A stretch of DNA of 12,281 bases, from NCBI GenBank assembly GCA_018644785.1, contig JABGPV010000157.1, positions 1 through 12,281 on the forward strand, given 5' to 3'. A program made the translations under genes and the position numbers. Each line of letters opens with the position of its first letter. The first letter of the stretch is position 1. Shown in pieces: positions 6,620 to 12,281 of this stretch. The notes beneath the pieces were generated by a model. The model was not told the DNA's origin. It did no database searches and worked only from the letters and a program-made list of their open reading frames with translations. The DNA comes from Deltaproteobacteria bacterium (GTDB lineage Bacteria > Desulfobacterota > DSM-4660 > Desulfatiglandales > Desulfatiglandaceae).

Positions 6620-8455
6620 TTATTCCCAGTCTACCCGGTAGGTTTTTACGGGGTTATGAATTCCTTTAACCTGAATATCCCCCATCTCTTTTGCGGCCCT
6701 CGCGTCATCCAGCAGGCTGAGCGTTCGCCGGCTGATCAAAATTTCCCCCGGGTTTGCCAGATTTTCCAACCGTGACGCCACATTGACCTGGTTGCCGATG
6801 ATGGTATAGTCCCTGTGCATATCCGACCCCACATTGCCAACCGTCACATAACCGGTGTTGATCCCGATACCCACGCCCAGTTCATGATCGTAGTGGTTCC
6901 ACTCCTGTTTCAGCCGGTTCACGGTTTGCTGCATCTGAACGGCCATTCGGACCGCACGCTCCGCATGATCTTCCATGGGGACGGGATCTCCAAAAAAAAC
7001 CAGAAGACCATCCCCGAGTATTTTATTCAGGGTCCCGTCATATTGGTGTACAATCTCGATCATCACAGAAAAGTAATGGCTTAGCAGCTGAAACAATTCT
7101 TCCGGTTCCAGACTGTCCGTCAAGGTTGAAAACCCCCGAATATCGGTGAAAACAATGGTCATAAATTTTCGCTGAGGTTCAGTTCCCAGCGCTCCGTCAT
7201 TGGCCAGGATGGTTTTCACAAGGTTCGGGGAGAGGTAGCGACGCAGTTGATCGTGCCGTTTCAGTTCAAGGAGCTGTTCACTGACTTTTTTCTCCAATCC
7301 CTGGTTGAGGTGGATCAAATCAGCCTTGGCTTTTTCCAGTTCAGCGGTTCGCTCTTCCACCTTGACTTCCAGTTCCCGATTGGCCATATCCAGCCGGTCC
7401 CTGGTTTTCCGCAGTTCCTGATTGGCCTTTTCCAGTTTCACGTTTGTCTGGTTTTTGTCCTTGATGGTTTCACGAAGCTGATCAATAATTTCAGTTATTT
7501 CACGTCCCGTATCCAGTTTCTTCTTATTCAATCTGAGCGCTTCGGAAATGCGGTGGCCAATGGACATTCGATCAAATGCCACATCCAGGATGCAGTAAGG
7601 CGCTTTAAAAAATACGCCTTCCCTCAGAACTTCCAGGCCATCAATTGAAAAGGTCCGGGTGATCAGGATGGCTTTTCGGAAATCCTGAGCCATTCCTTCC
7701 GGGTCCGCATGCGGTTCTTTGTACTTTCCCAAATAGAGGCTTTTGCCGTTAAGCGTTTCAGGTTCCAGCAGGACCTCTTTCCCCACAACAATGCGCTCGC
7801 CGGTGGCGGAGTCTCGAAGGCTCATGCGACCATCCGCAACCCGCACATCCAACCGGCTGTCGGCAAACTCAGGGTCTTTATTAAACACCACCACAGGATC
7901 GTAGGGGGAAAGAGGCTGCTTGATTCGGGCCGGGGGAAGATTCCAGATGGTTGGAATGGAGGATAGAATGCCCCTCATAAAGGCGTCCCCAATATAATCC
8001 ACATCCGGGTCAAAATCATCGTGGAAGGTGATCTTCAAAAGCGTTTTGATCTTTCTTGAAGAGGGATCATAACTGGGCGGGTGTATAATTTCGATGTCCT
8101 TGGTGTCATTGAAATTCTTGTTAAAAAAAGGAAGTCTTTTGTAGCCGTCAACAGGCGATGCAAAAACCCTTACAAAGTAATGGAACCGACCCCACGAACG
8201 CTGTTGAGCGGAAGAAAGACCGCAATTGAAAAAGAAATCCGCCTCCCCCAGCAGTTTCTTGGCCCGCCGGAACACCCGGTTGAAATTATCATAGGTGGTC
8301 CACTGGTCTTCATTGAGGAAAAAGCTTTCAACTGACGGATACCCATCCGGTCTGGGAAGCCTCTTGAACAGATTATGTCCGCTGCCCAGGCGACTTTTCA
8401 CATAGGCGTCAATGATTTTAAGATTTCTGTTGCTGATGCAATCGGGTTGTGTCAT
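6620..8455 (-). CDS. Soluble class III adenylate cyclase with coiled coil and unknown N-terminal domain
   Basis: From the ATG at 8455 the protein has 611 residues. Residues 1 to about 300 form a soluble region I do not recognise, containing WTTYDNFNRVFRRAKKLLGE, which recalls sensor regions found ahead of signalling domains. Residues about 305-402 are a long coiled coil (VEERTAELEKAKADL). The C-terminal class III cyclase has metal-binding D438 (FTDIRGFS) and D482 (ILGDGLLVFFG), adenine-type K478, T551 (DYTIIG), and transition-state N558 and R562 (VNVASRLE). Lys plus Thr is the pattern of bacterial adenylate cyclases, so it should make cAMP. It has no membrane segment. Upstream in-frame starts at 8494 (ATG) and 8512 (TTG) are possible; 8455 is chosen for GGTGA 7 bases upstream and because resemblance to a folded domain begins soon after. 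Confidence 0.88.
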   Translation of the reverse strand: MTQPDCISNRNLKIIDAYVKSRLGSGHNLFKRLPRPDGYPSVESFFLNEDQWTTYDNFNRVFRRAKKLLGEADFFFNCGLSSAQQRSWGRFHYFVRVFASPVDGYKRLPFFNKNFNDTKDIEIIHPPSYDPSSRKIKTLLKITFHDDFDPDVDYIGDAFMRGILSSIPTIWNLPPARIKQPLSPYDPVVVFNKDPEFADSRLDVRVADGRMSLRDSATGERIVVGKEVLLEPETLNGKSLYLGKYKEPHADPEGMAQDFRKAILITRTFSIDGLEVLREGVFFKAPYCILDVAFDRMSIGHRISEALRLNKKKLDTGREITEIIDQLRETIKDKNQTNVKLEKANQELRKTRDRLDMANRELEVKVEERTAELEKAKADLIHLNQGLEKKVSEQLLELKRHDQLRRYLSPNLVKTILANDGALGTEPQRKFMTIVFTDIRGFSTLTDSLEPEELFQLLSHYFSVMIEIVHQYDGTLNKILGDGLLVFFGDPVPMEDHAERAVRMAVQMQQTVNRLKQEWNHYDHELGVGIGINTGYVTVGNVGSDMHRDYTIIGNQVNVASRLENLANPGEILISRRTLSLLDDARAAKEMGDIQVKGIHNPVKTYRVDWE

Positions 8456-8743
8456 GGGCGATTCACCATATTTTTTGGTTTCAGCATACCCCATATTTTG
8501 AAAATCTGGCAAGGCTGTTTATGGGATTTTGGAAATAGGCGGTTTTTTTCAATGCCCTTCCGTTGAAATCCGTACAATGAATTGCTATAAAAACGAAGGC
8601 TTGGTGAATTCTTGCTCCATATCAGAATGACTCAGTTTCATATCCGTAACGGATGTGGAAAACCGTGAAATGGGTCACACTAGAAGATAAAGACATCGGC
8701 AGGAAGCTGGGGAAGGATTGACTTGTTCCGGTTCATTTATTCC
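8456..8743. other. Intergenic stretch between the cyclase and the tRNA promoter
   Basis: This region holds the alternative upstream starts of the cyclase gene and presumably its promoter, but I find no convincing -35/-10 pair on the minus strand. A small inverted repeat (ATCCG, TAA, CGGAT at 8642-8654) is the only visible structure. No coding potential is apparent. Confidence 0.5.
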
Positions 8744-8772
8744 TTGACAAAACGCAAAGGAAGCACGATAAT
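8744..8772 (+). promoter_or_regulatory. Promoter of tRNA-Pro
   Basis: A perfect TTGACA (8744-8749), 17-base spacer and GATAAT (8767-8772) precede the tRNA by 10 bases. The CGCG just after the -10 box is a GC-rich discriminator, as expected for a stable-RNA promoter under growth-rate or stringent control. Confidence 0.85.
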
Positions 8773-8782
8773 CGCGTTTTTT

Positions 8783-8859
8783 CGGGACGTGGCGCAGCCT
8801 GGAAGCGCACCTGAATGGGGTTCAGGGGGTCCGGAGTTCAAATCTCCGCGTCCCGACCA
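8783..8859 (+). tRNA. tRNA-Pro (anticodon GGG)
   Basis: The 77 bases fold as a complete cloverleaf: 7-bp acceptor stem (CGGGACG with CGTCCCG), D stem GCGC/GCGC, anticodon stem CCTGA/TCAGG with loop ATGGGGT giving anticodon GGG, 5-base variable loop, and T stem CGGAG/CTCCG around TTCAAAT. The discriminator is A and the CCA end is encoded. The GGG anticodon reads CCC and CCU proline codons. The gene has its own promoter and terminator and is monocistronic. Confidence 0.97.
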
Positions 8860-8871
8860 TGAAGATTGACC

Positions 8872-8911
8872 AAAGAGCAGATCGGCAATTGGCCGTTCTG
8901 CTCTTTTTTTT
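8872..8911 (+). terminator. Rho-independent terminator of tRNA-Pro
   Basis: A 10-bp stem (AAAGAGCAGA, 8872-8881, with TCTGCTCTTT, 8897-8906) encloses a further CGGC/GCCG pairing with one bulged base, and ends in a run of eight T (8904-8911). It starts 12 bases after the tRNA CCA end. Confidence 0.92.
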
Positions 8912-9081
8912 GGTTTTGAGGGCGGTGCGGGGGACATCTATGATTTTATGCACCGCTATTCCTTTTGAAATTGGCTGTGTATTGATGCTGAATTAGATCC
9001 TTGAAACACATATTTGCATGGATGCCCCCATATCTCTCCCCGAATAAAAAGCATACCACCTACTTCGTGCAACAAGTTATA

Positions 9082-9252
9082 CTAAGCTGTGAAACCAATA
9101 TCAAAAATTGCGTGACAGGCGGGGCAGATAAAAAGCCATTTGGTGACACCGCCCTCCCTTCTAAACATCGAGTGAAAACCATCTTCGTACCCACACAACG
9201 GACAAACCTTAAACTCGTCTTCCATCTCAACATTTTTAATTTCGTAAGCCAT
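9082..9252 (-). CDS. Small zinc ribbon protein
   Basis: The 56-residue product has CPLCG (C17, C20) and CPACH (C43, C46) spaced as in a zinc ribbon, with short beta-like segments between (GFHSMF, TKWLFI). The start at 9252 is supported by AGGGAG six to seven bases upstream; the in-frame ATGs further up (to 9291) lack such a site. It is cytoplasmic, with no signal peptide. The specific function is unknown; small ribbons of this kind bind nucleic acid or protein partners. It stands alone on the minus strand between the tRNA and the second cyclase. A short palindrome (TCAAA, AA, TTTGA, 9265-9276) lies directly upstream of its ribosome site and could be an operator. Confidence 0.75.
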   Translation of the reverse strand: MAYEIKNVEMEDEFKVCPLCGYEDGFHSMFRREGGVTKWLFICPACHAIFDIGFTA

Positions 9253-9478
9253 AAGATACTCCCTGTCAAAAATTTGATTTAATGAGCACAAGTATAAACC
9301 CTGAATCGTTAAAATAATATCATTTTTTCAGCAATTTTGTGTCCTCCGAATTTCTTCCTGATGAAAACTGAAGAGGATGTCCCTGTTCGGGGGTAGAGAA
9401 AGCATGAGGGAAAAAGTTGTTCGTGGATTATTTGCTGCCCGCATGATATGCTTTTATCCTAATTGAGGACTGCCCCCA
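9253..9478. other. Divergent intergenic region between zinc ribbon and cyclase genes
   Basis: Apart from the TCAAA-AA-TTTGA palindrome (9265-9276) and the GAGG ribosome site of the cyclase (9465-9468), I see only AT-rich sequence. TTGCTG (9432-9437), 17 bases, TATCCT (9455-9460) is a weak promoter-like match but would leave a very short leader. Confidence 0.4.
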
Positions 9479-10933
9479 ATGAAGATCCCTGAAATTCCAA
9501 AAGAAATGTCCCATTACATTAGCCGCAAAGACAGAGGTGTTCGGAAAACCCTGCTGATGGGTGTTTTCTGGCGCATCTTGGTCATTGAAGCCATACTGCT
9601 CATCGGAACGCTTCTCTATGAGGCGGTATCCGGAGATGCAGGTGTTTCCCATCTTCTCTGGTACGCCCTTCGGATCTTGGGATTGGTCGGTATTATCATC
9701 CTTTTCATGATGGTTACCCTTCAGCGCTTTCTCAGAAAAAAAATCATCACCCCGTTGGAAGCCATTGCAAAAGCCAATGAACAGTTTCAGAAAAACGATT
9801 CCGGGGTTGAGGATATCGATTTGCCTGAGGAAACGCCAAGGGAGATCAAGGGGATTGTATCCACTCGCAGGCAAATGCTCGACACCATTCTGAAAGTGTC
9901 GGAAGAGCGGCTTCATTTGGCCGATTTTATCCGGGACACCTTTGGTCGCTACCTCTCCAGGAAAGTGGTTGACGAAATCATCGAGAAACCCGCCGGGCGG
10001 AAAATTGGCGGTCGCCGTGAAACCGTTACGGTTCTCATGTCGGACCTTCGGGGCTTCACCAGTATGATGGAAGAACGGGATGCTGAGGAGGTGGTTTTGT
10101 TGCTCAATCAATACCTGGGGCGCATGTCGGAGATTATTCTCGGCTATGATGGGACGATCGATGAATTTATCGGAGACGGTATCCTTGCCGTCTTCGGCGT
10201 GCCTGAAAAACAGTTGGATGATGCGGCGCGAGCCGTGGCCTGTGCCCTGAGCATGCAGAACGCCCTGCAGCAACTCAATGATGAAATAATATCTGAAGGC
10301 TACCCTGTCCTTGAAATGGGGATCGCCGTGAATACCGGATCGGCCATTGTGGGAAACATCGGTTCAAGGGCGAGGACAAAATACGGCATTGTGGGTGTTG
10401 TGGTTAACAGGGCGGCTCGAATTGAGTCGAATGCCGTGGGAGGAGATGTTCTCATGGGAGAAGAAACCTATCGGCTGGTGAGCGGTTCCGTTACAACCGA
10501 CCCTCCCCGTTCGGTCATGATGAAGGGCTTGAAAACGCCTCTTGTTTACTACGCGATCACCGCCATCAGCGATCCCTACAATGTGGCCCTGAATCGCCGA
10601 ACTGAGAGCAAAAAAGGCGTGGAAATCCATCTTCCTTTTCACTACTGGAAGGTGGATGGCAAAAATATCGTGGGCGACCCTTTGCGTGGCGAAACATCCA
10701 TATTCAGGGAGAACCTGATTACTGCCGCCATCAGTCCGCCTCTTGAACCGATGACCGATATCAAATTGATATTCGATTTCTGTCAGGAAGCCCACTGCTT
10801 TGAAGACATCTACGCTAAAGTAATGCCTGTTGGAGAAGACGGTCAAAAATCGGTCACGCATCATCTAAGGATTACGTCCATGAATCAAGAAGACAAGGAT
10901 ATTATAAATAGGTGGATAGAGGAAGTATCCTGA
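9479..10933 (+). CDS. Membrane-anchored class III nucleotide cyclase with C-terminal PilZ-like domain
   Basis: The 484-residue protein has two transmembrane helices (about 26-49 and 59-82) with a very short loop between them, a HAMP-like linker (about 88-140), a class III cyclase domain (about 180-360) and a C-terminal domain (about 370-484). The metal ligands D189 (LMSDLRGFT) and D233 (FIGDGILAVFG) and the transition-state N310 and R314 are present. The purine-selecting positions are E229 and G303 instead of Lys and Thr/Asp, a combination pointing to GTP use. The tail resembles PilZ: it begins NRRTESKKGVEIHLPFHY and ends RITSMNQEDKDIINRWIEEV, but the RxxxR and DxSxxG c-di-GMP motifs are degenerate. 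Signals would come from the membrane. The start has GAGG 10 bases upstream. Gene spacing (42 bases) allows co-transcription with the oxidoreductase. Confidence 0.9.
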   Translation: MKIPEIPKEMSHYISRKDRGVRKTLLMGVFWRILVIEAILLIGTLLYEAVSGDAGVSHLLWYALRILGLVGIIILFMMVTLQRFLRKKIITPLEAIAKANEQFQKNDSGVEDIDLPEETPREIKGIVSTRRQMLDTILKVSEERLHLADFIRDTFGRYLSRKVVDEIIEKPAGRKIGGRRETVTVLMSDLRGFTSMMEERDAEEVVLLLNQYLGRMSEIILGYDGTIDEFIGDGILAVFGVPEKQLDDAARAVACALSMQNALQQLNDEIISEGYPVLEMGIAVNTGSAIVGNIGSRARTKYGIVGVVVNRAARIESNAVGGDVLMGEETYRLVSGSVTTDPPRSVMMKGLKTPLVYYAITAISDPYNVALNRRTESKKGVEIHLPFHYWKVDGKNIVGDPLRGETSIFRENLITAAISPPLEPMTDIKLIFDFCQEAHCFEDIYAKVMPVGEDGQKSVTHHLRITSMNQEDKDIINRWIEEVS

Positions 10934-10975
10934 GAACTTAATTGATGGGGATTTCCACGATAGAAGGAGGAACTC

Positions 10976-12281
10976 ATGGCAGTCTATGATTTTGATATGG
11001 GCATTATCGGCGGTGGCTCCGGAGGGCTAACCGTTTCGGCGGGGGCGGCACAGTTTGGCGCCAAAACCCTTCTCGTGGAAAAAGAGAAAGAATTGGGGGG
11101 AGACTGTCTTCATTTTGGTTGCGTTCCCAGTAAAACCCTGATCAGATCAGCCCATGTCTACCATTTTATGAGAAACTCAAAGGCATATGGCCTTCCCGCG
11201 GTTGACCTGCCGCCGGTGGATTACAAGGAGGTAAGAAAAAGAATACAATCGGTGATCAGCACCATTCAGAAACACGATTCCGAAGAAAGATTTTGCTCTT
11301 TGGGTGCAAAGGTGGAATTTGGCAGCCCAACATTCTCCGACGAACACACCATCCGGTTAAACGGAAACACCTCTTCCGCCAAGAACTGGGTCATCGCCAC
11401 GGGTTCATCGCCCGGCATTCCTCCCATTGAGGGTCTGGATAAGACCCCATTTATCACCAATAAGGAAATCTTCTCACTGGATCACCTGCCCCAATCCATG
11501 ATTATTCTGGGCGCCGGCCCCATCGCCATGGAGATGGCCCAGTCTTTCAGCCGCTTGGGAACACACGTTATGGTCATCCAGAGAAGTGGCCAGATTCTGA
11601 GTAAAGAAGACAAGGACATGGCTGATGAGGTCATGGGGGTTTTAAGCTCCGAGGGCGTCGTATTTCACTTAAACGCAGCCATAATCCGTACAAAAGACAA
11701 AGGCTCTGAAAAAGAGGTATTGATCAAAGATAAAAATGGAAAAGAAGTAAATCTGAGGGCTGAGAAAATATTAGTGGCCATGGGAAGGGCGCCGAACCTG
11801 GAGGGCCTGGGGCTCAATGATATCGGTGTCGAATTTGACGGAAAAGGCCTGAAAGCAGACGACAGGCTGCGGACAAGTCAAAAACACATCTATGCTGCGG
11901 GCGATGTGACAGGCGCATATCAATTTACACACGCCGCCGGGTATGAAGGCGGCATTGTGATCAGCAACGCTATTTTTCGTCTTCCCAGAAAGGCCAACTA
12001 CACATTTCTCCCGTGGTGTACTTATACGGATCCTGAACTGGCCAGCATCGGAATGAATGAGAAAGCCGCCCAGGCTGCGGGAATTGGATATTCCGTCTGG
12101 ACGGAAGCGTTCAAGGACAATGACAGAAGTCTTGCAGAGGGTGAAAGGGTCGGAAAGATAAAGATGATTTTAAATGAAAAGGAATTATTAAAAGTTGAAA
12201 GATTAAGTAAAGATATTGATTCCTTTTGTTTAGATGTACAGAAAGCTCCTGTTGTTTCTGGGGCTTCTGGAAATACTTATG
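10976..12281 (+). CDS. FAD/NAD(P) disulfide oxidoreductase, mercuric-reductase-like, 3' end outside the window
   Basis: The frame is open to the right edge, giving 435 residues. It has the class I flavoprotein disulfide reductase layout: FAD-binding GGGSGG (12-17), redox pair C44 and C49 in GGDCLHFGCVPSK, NAD(P)-binding GAGPIAME (179-186), second FAD motif AAGDVTG (307-313) and the start of the dimerisation domain (LPWCTYTDPELASIGM). Proteins like this are often labelled mercuric reductase or dihydrolipoamide dehydrogenase. No N-terminal heavy-metal domain exists, and the C-terminal vicinal cysteines of true MerA would lie outside, so the substrate stays open. AAGGAGG six bases before the ATG is a strong ribosome site. 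From about residue 404 the sequence no longer fits the family, where a KPLG(V/A)-type strand is expected, and it becomes AT-rich. Confidence 0.88.
   Translation, partial: MAVYDFDMGIIGGGSGGLTVSAGAAQFGAKTLLVEKEKELGGDCLHFGCVPSKTLIRSAHVYHFMRNSKAYGLPAVDLPPVDYKEVRKRIQSVISTIQKHDSEERFCSLGAKVEFGSPTFSDEHTIRLNGNTSSAKNWVIATGSSPGIPPIEGLDKTPFITNKEIFSLDHLPQSMIILGAGPIAMEMAQSFSRLGTHVMVIQRSGQILSKEDKDMADEVMGVLSSEGVVFHLNAAIIRTKDKGSEKEVLIKDKNGKEVNLRAEKILVAMGRAPNLEGLGLNDIGVEFDGKGLKADDRLRTSQKHIYAAGDVTGAYQFTHAAGYEGGIVISNAIFRLPRKANYTFLPWCTYTDPELASIGMNEKAAQAAGIGYSVWTEAFKDNDRSLAEGERVGKIKMILNEKELLKVERLSKDIDSFCLDVQKAPVVSGASGNTY
12173..12281. other. AT-rich tail that breaks the oxidoreductase gene
   Basis: The last 100 bases are about 31% G+C, against 57% for 12061-12120. 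Codons shift to TTA, AGA, AAA and GTT. The frame stays open, but the residues after NEKE do not match the flavoprotein family. LLKVERLSKDIDSFCLDV vaguely resembles the start of an ABC transporter ATPase, possibly with its own Met at 12164. The exact junction cannot be placed more tightly than about 12165-12185. Confidence 0.55.

Noticed and set aside
8642..8654. ATCCG-TAA-CGGAT inverted repeat as a terminator
   Set aside because: The stem is only 5 bp with a 3-base loop and no T-run on either strand.
8737..8937. Minus-strand open frame of 66 codons across the tRNA (contains SGRGDLNSGPPEPHSGALPGCATS-like text)
   Set aside because: It is the antisense of tRNA-Pro plus its promoter and terminator. 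The text resembles the spurious antisense-tRNA 'proteins' that recur in databases.
8783..9300. tRNA-Pro as an integration site of a mobile element
   Set aside because: No integrase gene and no duplicated tRNA 3' end were seen in the window.
9428..10273. Minus-strand open frame of 281 codons opposite the second cyclase
   Set aside because: It is the reverse shadow of a clear cyclase domain, histidine- and phenylalanine-rich in composition, with no recognisable motif.

Overview
The window looks like chromosomal DNA from an anaerobic deltaproteobacterium-type organism (Desulfobacterota, sulfate-reducer-like). This is an inference from the gene mix: an FmdB zinc ribbon, a UPF0210/ACT pair, several class III nucleotide cyclases and a mercuric-reductase-like flavoprotein. 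Moderate G+C and E. coli-like promoters fit it. Nothing in the window names the species. No IS element, CRISPR array or phage module was found.

Left part (1-3985). A minus-strand operon of three small proteins runs off the left edge: FmdB zinc ribbon, an unrecognised 93-residue acidic protein, and a partial cysteine-rich protein. It has a well-formed promoter. Divergent from it is a RimK-like ATP-grasp ligase. Convergent with that ligase is a translationally coupled pair on the minus strand, a double-ACT protein and a PFL-family (UPF0210/DUF711) protein, probably a ligand sensor and its partner.

Middle (3986-6613). A stand-alone SAM-dependent O-methyltransferase of the acetylserotonin/plant OMT type faces a transglutaminase-like protein. 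The transglutaminase is divergent from a two-gene unit, a DUF2080/AbrB-like 62-residue protein and a GNAT acetyltransferase. Their shared upstream region holds two overlapping, oppositely directed promoter-like sequences built around an imperfect palindrome, and a second perfect 7+2+7 dyad lies just before the small gene.

Right part (6614-12281). Two unrelated class III nucleotide cyclases flank a complete tRNA-Pro(GGG) unit with its own promoter and terminator, and a 56-residue zinc ribbon gene. The first cyclase is soluble with a coiled coil and has adenylate-type specificity residues (Lys, Thr). The second is membrane-anchored and ends in a PilZ-like domain. It carries Glu and Gly at those positions, which points toward GTP rather than ATP. 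The last gene is a FAD/NAD(P) disulfide oxidoreductase. Its family resemblance stops at about residue 403, where base composition drops sharply, suggesting a junction (chimeric contig end, insertion or recombination) near 12165-12185.
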